Positions 1 to 5,625 of a DNA stretch of 6,280 nt are shown piece after piece; the stretch's first letter is position 1; each line of letters opens with the position of its first letter. The stretch is from the NCBI GenBank assembly GCA_003651105.1, contig QMTN01000026.1, forward strand, positions 1 to 6,280, written 5' to 3'. The translations under genes and the position numbers were made by a program. Source of the stretch: Thermoplasmata archaeon. Lineage in GTDB: Archaea > Thermoplasmatota > E2 > DHVEG-1 > B18-G2. The notes beneath the pieces are model-generated. The model had not been told where the DNA came from and made no database searches. It was given only the letters and a program-made list of their open reading frames with translations.

Positions 1-476
1 CCCTCCCTGATATAGCAGACTATCCTCCTTGCAAGCATTCCAGCTATCTGCATTATCTTTACCTTACCTATCTCGGTTTCCACCAGGATAGTGTTTCTCT
101 CGTTCTTCTCTGCATTCTTCAAGAAAGCGGGAAGGAAGGCACCCTTCGTCCTCTCTATCCTGAGGATCCTCCCGTCCAGGGGCATCCTGTTCACGTGAAC
201 ATCGAACAGGTTCATGAATATCGATATCTTTATGGATTCGCCGACATCTGGATCATCGATCTCGTTGATATCGATGATCCTACCATCGGCTGGAGACACT
301 ATACCCTCGCCAACCCTTCTTTCTGGATCCCTGAAGAATATCATAACAAAGATGGTGAGAATCAGGATGAGGACGAAGAGGATGAGGAGGGATGGTATGA
401 TGATGGATAGGATCAGGATAAAGGATCCGAGCAAGAACATCGATGAGATTATACCTTTTCCGCCTTCCGCTATCAT
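1..476 (-). CDS. psd: Phosphatidylserine/archaetidylserine decarboxylase proenzyme, 3'-truncated by window edge
   Basis: The enzyme decarboxylates the serine headgroup of phosphatidyl- or archaetidylserine to ethanolamine at the membrane, using a pyruvoyl group made by self-cleavage. My translation of the minus strand from the ATG at 476 gives 158 open codons to the window edge. Residues 13-47 are a hydrophobic hairpin broken by a proline. FFRDPER (47-53), SPADG (61-65), FDVHVNR (91-97), KNERN (125-129) and QIAGMLARR (143-151) then follow in the order typical of the short archaeal and Gram-positive-type decarboxylases. Asp64 and His94 are probably the Asp and His of the catalytic triad. The Gly-Ser cleavage site, and so the pyruvoyl serine, should lie just beyond the window. 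The start ATG overlaps the artA stop as ATGA, implying translational coupling. The family is near certain; the exact lipid substrate is inferred from the archaeal host. Confidence 0.94.
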   Translation of the reverse strand, partial: MIAEGGKGIISSMFLLGSFILILSIIIPSLLILFVLILILTIFVMIFFRDPERRVGEGIVSPADGRIIDINEIDDPDVGESIKISIFMNLFDVHVNRMPLDGRILRIERTKGAFLPAFLKNAEKNERNTILVETEIGKVKIMQIAGMLARRIVCYIRE

Positions 477-1393
477 CTTATCGCTCTCTTTAAGGTTCTC
501 TCAAGGAAACCTTCCTTCTTGTAAAGATCGAGCGTGCACAGGATATTGTCATAGAGCTCGGGTATGTACCTGAAGACCAGGAAAACAAGGATCAAGAGAG
601 CTATCAAGCTACCAGCTTTACCTATGTAATTGTGAGCTATATTCATATCCGTGATCCTGTAACCCACCAGGTACACGATTGATGCATTCCTCACCAGATT
701 TAGGAAATAGATGACCAGTATCAAGAGAGTTACTGCCAGGATCTTCCTCTTCCAGCTGGTTTTTTCTAGGGGGAGTATCAAGCCGACGAAGAGGAGCATG
801 GACTGTACAGCTGTGCATGCGAAGATTATCTCAGCGGTTGGAGAGGAGTTATTCATGTAATCGTATCCAACCCATATCAAGTTACCCTGAAACCTCACAT
901 TCCCGTCAAAGAAAGCGTACAAGGTCGCGGTATGCTTCGTAACTAGATTTATGAGGGAGAGCTTGATGGGAGGTATGAGTTCCATGGTAAAGTATGCAAG
1001 CCCAGAGATACCTCCGACGCCAGCCAGCCAGGGAAGGCATTCCGCTCGCGTGGTAAGATCCTTGTATGCGAAGTAGATCAACACATATACACCTATTCCA
1101 CAGATGGTCGCATTAACCACATCTCCACCCTCAGAGTAGTACAGGGTATTGATCTGGGTTGACCAGTAAAGAGCGAATAGGATCCAGCCCGCAGATCTTA
1201 TGTACTTGGAGGTTTCTCTTTTCATGAGGTATCCAGCGATCAGAAGGAAAAGGCTCATGAATAATGGGATGATCAGAAGATTTCTAACCGGTTGATCCAA
1301 GGGATGCTGGAAATAGGATAGACCGGCGAGGATCATCAGGGTTGGAATGGAGAAGAACAGCAGGGTTTTTCCAAGGTCTCCAAAATCCTTCAC
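473..1393 (-). CDS. artA: Archaeosortase A (exosortase/archaeosortase family, PGF-CTERM processing)
   Basis: This polytopic membrane transpeptidase-like enzyme cleaves PGF-CTERM tails of surface proteins and helps attach them to a membrane lipid. It has 306 residues and about seven or eight hydrophobic segments, as usual for ArtA. The catalytic Cys193 lies in FACTAVQSM (191-199), Arg235 in NLVRNASIVYLVG (232-244), and His254 in IAHNYIGKAGSLIAL (252-266), where a third conserved basic position is expected. The tail RYIPELYDN (275-283) also resembles ArtA. The start is GTG at 1393. No well-spaced Shine-Dalgarno is present, but an A/T-rich box A lies about 26 bases upstream, which fits a leaderless transcript. 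The gene diverges from tRNA-Val and overlaps the decarboxylase gene by 4 bases. The family is clear from these motifs; subfamily A rather than another archaeosortase is slightly less certain because no tailed substrate is in view. Confidence 0.92.
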   Translation of the reverse strand: MKDFGDLGKTLLFFSIPTLMILAGLSYFQHPLDQPVRNLLIIPLFMSLFLLIAGYLMKRETSKYIRSAGWILFALYWSTQINTLYYSEGGDVVNATICGIGVYVLIYFAYKDLTTRAECLPWLAGVGGISGLAYFTMELIPPIKLSLINLVTKHTATLYAFFDGNVRFQGNLIWVGYDYMNNSSPTAEIIFACTAVQSMLLFVGLILPLEKTSWKRKILAVTLLILVIYFLNLVRNASIVYLVGYRITDMNIAHNYIGKAGSLIALLILVFLVFRYIPELYDNILCTLDLYKKEGFLERTLKRAIR

Positions 1394-1413
1394 GCTCCCG
1401 AATAATCGTAAGG

Positions 1414-1423
1414 TTAATTTTAA
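1414..1423 (-). promoter_or_regulatory. Box A (TATA) of the artA-psd operon
   Basis: On the minus strand this reads TTAAAATTAA inside a longer A/T run. Its centre is about 26 bases before the GTG at 1393, so transcription should begin at or next to the start codon. This supports both the GTG start and a leaderless mRNA. Confidence 0.6.
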
Positions 1424-1450
1424 TTTTGGTCTTCCTCGAAGGATGATAGA

Positions 1451-1458
1451 TTTTTAAA
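1451..1458 (+). promoter_or_regulatory. Box A (TATA) of tRNA-Val
   Basis: TTTTTAAA is centred about 24 bases before the first base of the tRNA, the usual archaeal spacing. It lies back to back with the artA box A, so the 85-base gap at 1394-1478 acts as a divergent promoter region. Confidence 0.7.
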
Positions 1459-1478
1459 GACCGAATCCTATCAGTGAT

Positions 1479-1552
1479 GGGCTCGTGGTCTAGATGGTTA
1501 TGACGCCGCCTTCACGAGGCGGAGGTCGAGGGTTCGAATCCCTCCGAGCCCA
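1479..1552 (+). tRNA. tRNA-Val (anticodon CAC)
   Basis: The cloverleaf can be drawn by hand. The acceptor stem pairs GGGCTCG (1479-1485) with CGAGCCC (1545-1551). The anticodon stem pairs CCGCC (1506-1510) with GGCGG (1518-1522) around loop TTCACGA. The T arm pairs GAGGG (1528-1532) with CCCTC (1540-1544) around TTCGAAT. The anticodon CAC at 1513-1515 reads the valine codon GUG. The D stem GTC/GAC is three pairs plus a T-T mismatch. The discriminator is A1552. CCA is not encoded and there is no intron. The gene ends 4 bases before the stop codon of the convergent lipoprotein gene, and no T-tract terminator follows it closely. Confidence 0.98.
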
Positions 1553-1556
1553 TGAA

Positions 1557-3098
1557 TCATAGGAACACAAACCTGGATTCTGCTCTCACCTTATCTCCCG
1601 TGACGACCTTAACATGGAGCTCTGAGAATGGGATAGGAGGTGTATCAAACCTCATGTAGATGTCTCTTCCTCCTCCACATTTAAGATGATACAGCTCGCT
1701 CTCTGTTACCCTCATCTCCTCTCCATATAAATCGATGGTTACCACTAACTTGAGATCGGTTGCATCCCTGCTACCTATGTTCTCGATGGTTGCTAAAAAA
1801 TCTATGTAGTCTTTATTTCCAACTTGGTGCCTGATGGGAGGTTTGCACCTCAGATCTATGATTGGCTTCTCGCAAACGTGGTGTATGGTATAGTTCCTCG
1901 CATTCCTGTATTTATCATCTGCCATACCAAGGAACCAACCGGTGTTTGCGGTCTCCAGATAAACGTATGCCTTTCCATTCTCATCGAGGTAGAAGACCTT
2001 ATCCCGATAATCTTCCAGGTGCACGCCCACCGCCATGTGATCTTCGAACCTTATGAGACAGACATCATAGCCGAGCTCGAAGAGGATGGCAGAAGCGAGT
2101 ATCGCCTTGTCCTCGCAATCCCCTCCCCTATCATGCAACAGCTCGATGGGATACTTTGGATACTCTCCCTCCTCCCCCTTGTAATCGATATTCTGAACAA
2201 AGGATGCGACAAAGTTTATGGGGTCATTTCCCCTGTATATAGATCTAAGCTTGCTCGAGAGCATCTCGATAAATCCCCTAACCTTCGGATCGATGGCATA
2301 GAAAGAGTAGTCCTGTGTATTCGGTCTGGGAAGGGTTGAGCAGTACTCGTATAATCCCTGGGGAAGGGGTATCGAGATAAAGTAACTCTTTCCTTTGAAA
2401 TTCCATGAATCCGAGAATCTCCTCAATCCAAAATCTGTAACAGGTTGTACCGAGAGCGAAAAATTGGCCAGATTGTAGTTATCAATGTCGAGTAAGGTTA
2501 TCGACAGATCGTGATCCTTGTAAGGCAGGGAGCTCACATAGGGGGAGAGCACGATCCTGCTGCTACCCGGTAGCAGGGTATTCTGCAAGGTCTTTACCTC
2601 AGCAACCTTATTACCTACACTCAGCACAGCCCGATCCACGTAAACCGGTATGCTTCCTTCGTTTTGGATGGACAAAGCGATCTCTATGATGGCATAAGAA
2701 TTCCTTCCCTCCCTCCACCAAGTTACATTACATCCCTTGATCCTCAATCTCGGCGTCACGAAATCAAGGGGAATCTCCTCCACCTTATTCCCATACCCAT
2801 CGTAAACTAGTACCTTGTAACCTCTTCCCTTTGGATTCTCATGGTATGCTGATACATTGATGGTGACCCTCCCGCAACAGTATGGAACAAATAACCTATC
2901 CACGATCTCTCCATCCGGCTTCCTGGCTTCAAAGCTCATTCCGCCACTCGAGTTGAAGGTTATCCTAACACCTATCCTACCCCCATTATCCACTACCTCG
3001 TAGCCGAGGATCTTGCAGTATCCTTTCTTGAAATCCAACAGACAGCCAGATAGTGCTGACAGGATTATCAGAGATACAAGGAGATACAGACTCTTCAT
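1557..3098 (-). CDS. Lipoprotein with transglutaminase-like (papain-fold) domain
   Basis: This is a 513-residue protein predicted to be anchored outside the cell. A hydrophobic signal peptide ends in the lipobox LSGC, with Cys19 as the likely lipidated residue. Residues 25-120 and 135-220 look like beta-rich modules; the second (IEIALSIQNEG, 138-148) resembles CARDB-type folds. Residues 265-395 are the transglutaminase-like domain. GGDCEDKA (325-332) carries the likely catalytic Cys328, and DHMAVGVH (353-360) the likely His354. YLETA (380-384) or YLDEN (370-374) would supply the acidic partner. Another CARDB-like module (435-512) ends the protein. There is no PGF-CTERM tail, so the neighbouring archaeosortase is not expected to process it. 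The start ATG overlaps the aminotransferase stop as ATGA. The substrate is unknown; the activity could be protease, amidase or cross-linker. Confidence 0.9.
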   Translation of the reverse strand: MKSLYLLVSLIILSALSGCLLDFKKGYCKILGYEVVDNGGRIGVRITFNSSGGMSFEARKPDGEIVDRLFVPYCCGRVTINVSAYHENPKGRGYKVLVYDGYGNKVEEIPLDFVTPRLRIKGCNVTWWREGRNSYAIIEIALSIQNEGSIPVYVDRAVLSVGNKVAEVKTLQNTLLPGSSRIVLSPYVSSLPYKDHDLSITLLDIDNYNLANFSLSVQPVTDFGLRRFSDSWNFKGKSYFISIPLPQGLYEYCSTLPRPNTQDYSFYAIDPKVRGFIEMLSSKLRSIYRGNDPINFVASFVQNIDYKGEEGEYPKYPIELLHDRGGDCEDKAILASAILFELGYDVCLIRFEDHMAVGVHLEDYRDKVFYLDENGKAYVYLETANTGWFLGMADDKYRNARNYTIHHVCEKPIIDLRCKPPIRHQVGNKDYIDFLATIENIGSRDATDLKLVVTIDLYGEEMRVTESELYHLKCGGGRDIYMRFDTPPIPFSELHVKVVTGDKVRAESRFVFL

Positions 3099-4306
3099 TT
3101 CGCCTCTTTCAGCTTCCTCTCTATCACCTTGCCGAGCCTTTTGATCCCTTCTTCTATCAACTCCTCGGATGAATAAGAGAAGTTAAGTCTCATGGAGCTT
3201 GCTCCTCCCCCATCCACATGAAATGCCTTTCCATGGATGTAAGCGACCTTCTCCTTTATCGCATCTAGGAACATCTCTTCAGTATCTATATCTCCCGGCA
3301 AGGTTACCCATGCAAACATCCCTCCCCTCGGCTTATGACATATCGTGTCTTCAGGGAAGTATTTCTTTATGGATTCCATCATCCTGTCCCTCTTGGGTCT
3401 GTACATCTCTATTATCCTCATTATGTGAAGATCCAGATAACCGCTCTCGATAAACTCGTTCGCTATGTACTGGGCAAAGGTATTACTGCAAAGGTCTAGG
3501 GCTTGCTTACCTATAGATAACTTCCTTATTATCTCCTCATCGGCAACAATCCAAGCAAGCCTGAAGCCCGGAGAAAGGATCTTGGAGAAGGTGGAAAGGT
3601 AGATGACCCTACCCTCATCATCGAAGCTCTTTATGGGTCTTACAAAATCTCCTTCGTAGATCAACTTCCCGTAAGGATCGTCCTCTATGATCAGGAGATC
3701 GTGCTCATTCGCTATATCAACGAGCTTCCTCCTCCTGCTCTCCGGCATGACCACGCCCGCCGGGTTCTGGAAGGTTGGGACAACGTAGATGAACTTTGGT
3801 GTGATACCTTTCTTCTTGAGATCCTCAATCTTATCCTCGAGCAGGTCTATCCGCATACCATCCTTGTCAAGAGGTATACCCTCAAAATTCACCTCGTAGG
3901 CTCTGAACGCGTTTATCGCTCCCAGATAGGTTGGTAACTCAACTATGATCGTGTCTCCAGGATCAAGAAATATCCTACCTATGACATCTAAGCCCTGCTG
4001 AGAACCGGTTGTTATGAGCACATTATCAGATGATGCATCCATCCCATCCTTTCTGCATCTGTTTGCAAGGGTTTCTCTTAAAGATCTTATGCCCTCGGTT
4101 GGACCGTACTGCAGAGCAAGCTTCCCTTTCTCCTCCAGAACCCTCCTCGTTATATCCTGTATCTCATCTATGGGAAAGGCATCGGGATTTGGTAACCCTC
4201 CAGCAAATGAGATGATATCTGGTTGTTGGGTCAGTTTCAGCAACTCTCTTATCTCAGAAGGTCTCATCACCTTTGTTCTTCTGGAGAATAGCCTCTCTAG
4301 ATTCAT
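3095..4306 (-). CDS. PLP-dependent class I/II aminotransferase (2-aminoadipate/aromatic aminotransferase-like)
   Basis: This 403-residue cytoplasmic fold-type I enzyme transfers amino groups between an amino acid and a 2-oxo acid. PLP-site residues are in the expected order: YGPTEG (67-72), GSQQG (101-105), Asn181 in FQNPAG, Asp209 and Tyr212 in EDDPYG (208-213), the Schiff-base Lys242 in STFSK (238-242), Arg249 in GFRLAW, and the carboxylate-binding Arg373 in MRLNFS. The motif set and length match the archaeal and Thermus LysN / kynurenine aminotransferase II / MocR-C-terminal group, whose members accept aminoadipate, aromatic or branched-chain amino acids. The substrate cannot be fixed from sequence alone. 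The ATG at 4306 has a TATA box about 35 bases upstream and a predicted leader of about 10 bases. The gene leads directly into the lipoprotein gene by a 4-base overlap, an unexpected pairing of a metabolic with an extracellular product. Confidence 0.94.
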   Translation of the reverse strand: MNLERLFSRRTKVMRPSEIRELLKLTQQPDIISFAGGLPNPDAFPIDEIQDITRRVLEEKGKLALQYGPTEGIRSLRETLANRCRKDGMDASSDNVLITTGSQQGLDVIGRIFLDPGDTIIVELPTYLGAINAFRAYEVNFEGIPLDKDGMRIDLLEDKIEDLKKKGITPKFIYVVPTFQNPAGVVMPESRRRKLVDIANEHDLLIIEDDPYGKLIYEGDFVRPIKSFDDEGRVIYLSTFSKILSPGFRLAWIVADEEIIRKLSIGKQALDLCSNTFAQYIANEFIESGYLDLHIMRIIEMYRPKRDRMMESIKKYFPEDTICHKPRGGMFAWVTLPGDIDTEEMFLDAIKEKVAYIHGKAFHVDGGGASSMRLNFSYSSEELIEEGIKRLGKVIERKLKEAK

Positions 4307-4336
4307 ACCAATCCCCGGTAAAAGTATTCAGCTATA

Positions 4337-4345
4337 GCTTATATT
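4337..4345 (-). promoter_or_regulatory. Box A (TATA) of the aminotransferase-lipoprotein operon
   Basis: The minus strand reads AATATAAGC, centred about 35 bases before the ATG at 4306. A start of transcription about 25 bases downstream leaves a leader of roughly 10 bases (GGGGATTGGT). The box lies after the stop of the upstream small gene, so this operon can be expressed independently. Confidence 0.55.
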
Positions 4346-4355
4346 GCTTTCGATC

Positions 4356-4547
4356 CTAGTCTCCTTCCATCCTTGAGAGCAAAGGTTCTATGTGTTCCTT
4401 GAAGGCGGGCATCGCCTCAAGGTTCTCTATGTTAAGACCAAACCTGTTCATGAAGAAGGCGAGTTCCTCTTCCTTGCTTTCGAGGGCAACCTCATCCAGG
4501 AACAGCTTCTGCAGGTTATCCGTCTTCACAGTAATATCTTCTACCAT
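4356..4547 (-). CDS. Small acidic hypothetical protein, 63 residues
   Basis: I do not recognise this protein. It is acidic and probably all-helical, with no Cys, signal peptide or membrane segment. Residues 8-31 (NLQKLFLDEVALES onward) and 38-60 look like two amphipathic helices. Support for it being a real gene is a strong TATA box (TTTTATATAC on the minus strand) about 28 bases before the ATG, a GGTGG just upstream of the ATG, host-like codon use rich in AAG, GAG and AGG, and its place in the minus-strand gene series. The frame is open further upstream but has no ATG before an in-frame TGA inside the insertion sequence, so the 4547 start is best. The first 32 bases overlap the extended transposase frame in another phase. 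It stops with TAG 49 bases before the aminotransferase start. Confidence 0.6.
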   Translation of the reverse strand: MVEDITVKTDNLQKLFLDEVALESKEEELAFFMNRFGLNIENLEAMPAFKEHIEPLLSRMEGD

Positions 4548-5499
4548 ACATCCACCATAGGGATGAGCTAGTATATAAAATTTGCTCTCCTCGTGAGTTT
4601 GTCGAAAAAATCAGAATAAATAGACATATTATTGCCATGTAGGTGTTTATGTTATGGATCAAAGCCATGGCAATAATATGCTTTGATCTCATGCTCTCCT
4701 TTCTGTATCTGGTGAACAATAACCTCCTGTTCTCCAAACCACCAAACACCCCTTCTATAACTCCTCTGTACCTCCTGTAAAGATCTGGATCAAAGCATTC
4801 CATCGCTCTCTTTCTTAATCTTCCCCTTTTCCTTCCATAACTCCTCTGTTTCACCACAGGCTTTATTCCTTTTTTGAAACACACCATATACAGTACTTCC
4901 GAATCAAAACCGGCATCTCCAAAGAAGTAATCCGATCTCGTATCAAGATTTTCAAGCATCATTGCTGAGGATAGAGGGTCTGAACGTATCAAAGCATCTG
5001 CATTGGAGATGGATATCAACATGTTCTCAGGATAGTATTCAACGAGAATGATCAACTTATCATGTTCTCTCCTTTTGGTGGTTTTACATCCTATCATGGC
5101 TTTACCGTATCTTCTATCTATTCTAATTCCTGTGGAATCTGCTATCAACACTGGTCTTTCTTTGATCAGATTCTCAATTTCGTTCCTTATCAAAACCAAA
5201 AGTCTTCTTAGATATGAGTATGGAATTCTGTCATACGCTTTTCCAAATGTGCTGTGATCCACATGCTTACCAAAGATCGCTATAGATAGGAATTCGTTGT
5301 CTCTCAAGCTCAGATCGAGGTAGGTGTACAAGATAAAGGAAACCAAATAATCGTATGGAGATATCTTGAGGCTCCTGCCCCTCTTTCCCCTTTTGCTGAA
5401 GGGTTCTCCTAACTTTCTGGCCTTTGATTTGATGAAAGAGCAAAGGTTTAAAATGTTATTGAGTTTATATCTTCTGTCATATCTCTTCCAGTATCTCAT
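4516..5499 (-). CDS. IS5-like DDE transposase with host-encoded C-terminal tail
   Basis: This transposase cuts and joins the ends of the surrounding element through an RNase H-like DDE site. The open frame has 327 codons. Residues 1-45 form a basic N-terminal region. Catalytic positions are Asp121 in IADSTGI (119-125), Asp195 in FGDAGFDS (193-200), and Glu249 in YRGVIEGVFGGLENR (244-258), whose R-x3-E spacing fits the IS5/IS4 group. Nothing suggests inactivation. The ATG at 5499 is preceded by GAGGGG eight bases upstream, but this region lies in a perfect inverted repeat that could hide it in read-through mRNA. There is no stop codon inside the element: about residues 303-327 come from flanking DNA, and the frame overlaps the start of the 63-codon gene. 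A domain match to Transposase_11-type proteins is expected but was not tested. Confidence 0.92.
   Translation of the reverse strand: MRYWKRYDRRYKLNNILNLCSFIKSKARKLGEPFSKRGKRGRSLKISPYDYLVSFILYTYLDLSLRDNEFLSIAIFGKHVDHSTFGKAYDRIPYSYLRRLLVLIRNEIENLIKERPVLIADSTGIRIDRRYGKAMIGCKTTKRREHDKLIILVEYYPENMLISISNADALIRSDPLSSAMMLENLDTRSDYFFGDAGFDSEVLYMVCFKKGIKPVVKQRSYGRKRGRLRKRAMECFDPDLYRRYRGVIEGVFGGLENRRLLFTRYRKESMRSKHIIAMALIHNINTYMAIICLFILIFSTNSRGEQILYTSSSLWWMYGRRYYCEDG
4571..4580 (-). promoter_or_regulatory. Box A (TATA) of the 63-codon gene
   Basis: The minus strand reads TTTTATATAC, the best TATA match in the window, about 28 bases before the ATG at 4547. This predicts a leaderless or nearly leaderless mRNA. 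It lies only about 15 bases outside the insertion sequence end, so the core promoter survived the insertion. Confidence 0.65.
4595..4612 (+). repeat. Left terminal inverted repeat of the insertion sequence
   Basis: GAGTTTGTCGAAAAAATC pairs with the right repeat at 5559-5576, with one mismatch in 18 positions. On the minus strand its six-base T-tract (4610-4605) could also end transposase transcription. Confidence 0.88.
4605..4610 (-). terminator. Possible transposase terminator in the left terminal repeat
   Basis: Six consecutive T on the minus strand lie about 15 bases after the 15-bp hairpin at 4625-4680, with more T-rich sequence between them. Archaeal RNA polymerase stops at such T-tracts. 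Termination here would leave an mRNA with no in-frame stop codon. Moderate support only. Confidence 0.4.
4625..4680. repeat. 15-bp perfect inverted repeat near the transposase 3' end
   Basis: CATATTATTGCCATG (4625-4639) is the exact reverse complement of 4666-4680, with a 26-base loop. It lies in the coding sequence for transposase residues of about 274-292. In the minus-strand mRNA the hairpin is followed by a T-rich stretch ending in T6 in the left terminal repeat, so it could act as a terminator or 3' stabiliser. Confidence 0.85.
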
Positions 5500-5545
5500 G
5501 TTCCCATCCCCTCTTTTTTCAATTATGAAATGGGGATGGGAACAT
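5498..5545. repeat. 14-bp perfect inverted repeat overlapping the transposase start
   Basis: ATGTTCCCATCCCC (5498-5511) is the exact reverse complement of 5532-5545, with a 20-base A/T-rich loop. In minus-strand RNA the downstream arm contains the GGGG element and the first two bases of the ATG at 5499. The hairpin would therefore cover the translation start whenever transcription begins outside the element. Confidence 0.88.
5522..5531 (-). promoter_or_regulatory. Candidate transposase box A in the hairpin loop
   Basis: The minus strand reads ATTTCATAAT, centred about 27 bases before the ATG at 5499, which would give an almost leaderless mRNA. A second candidate, AACTTAATG at about 5544-5552, would start mRNA inside the loop. 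Both transcripts would lack the upstream hairpin arm. Neither box is a strong consensus match. Confidence 0.35.
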
Positions 5546-5558
5546 TAAGTTTTGTGTC

Positions 5559-5576
5559 GAATTTTTCGACAAACTC
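5559..5576 (-). repeat. Right terminal inverted repeat of the insertion sequence
   Basis: Read on the minus strand it begins GAGTTTGTCGAAAAATTC and matches the left repeat at 17 of 18 positions. Its inner part merges into a local palindrome, TGTCGAA-TTT-TTCGACA, at 5555-5571 that the left end lacks. Confidence 0.88.
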
Positions 5577-5587
5577 TGTCGCAGATG

Positions 5588-5597
5588 AAAAAAGAAA
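5588..5597 (-). terminator. T-rich terminator of the secreted-protein gene
   Basis: The minus strand reads TTTCTTTTTT about 30 bases after the TAA at 5626-5628 and before the insertion sequence. This is the T-tract type used by archaeal RNA polymerase. No strong hairpin precedes it. If efficient, it would also limit read-through into the transposase. Confidence 0.55.
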
Positions 5598-5625
5598 GTG
5601 ATCGATGGTTAAAGGGGAGAGGAGC

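Larger units (their letters stand above)
4595..5576 (-). mobile_element. IS5-like insertion sequence, 982 bp, apparently complete
   Basis: The element is bounded by inverted repeats that start GAGTTTGTCGAAAAA at both ends: 15 identical bases, and 17 of 18 identical overall. It carries one DDE transposase on the minus strand. By eye its base composition is more A/T-rich than the flanking genes, consistent with later arrival. I see no convincing target-site duplication: the bases outside are CGT on the left and TGT on the right. It sits between the secreted-protein gene and the promoter of the 63-codon gene and interrupts no recognisable frame. The ends are inferred from the repeats. The IS5-type assignment rests on the transposase motifs and the size. 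Confidence 0.88.

Noticed and set aside
195..573. Two overlapping plus-strand open frames, one with a very acidic tail
   Set aside because: They are antisense to the conserved decarboxylase coding sequence; the acidic run mirrors the Leu/Ile-rich membrane hairpin on the other strand.
618..818. 66-codon minus-strand frame
   Set aside because: It lies in another phase inside the archaeosortase gene, whose motifs fix the real frame.
1479..1560. tRNA 3' end as an integration attachment site
   Set aside because: There is no integrase gene and no repeated copy of the tRNA 3' end elsewhere in the window.
1824..2339. 171-codon plus-strand frame
   Set aside because: It is antisense to the transglutaminase-like domain with its GGDCED motif and shows no features of its own.
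3199..4337. Several plus-strand frames of 61-107 codons
   Set aside because: All are antisense shadows of the aminotransferase, which has a complete motif set on the minus strand.
5048..5548. Plus-strand frames of 60-69 codons inside the insertion sequence
   Set aside because: They are antisense to the transposase; no start signals or recognisable domains were seen.
4590..5582. Target-site duplication flanking the insertion sequence
   Set aside because: Flanking bases do not match convincingly: left CGT and right TGT share at most two bases, in line with chance.
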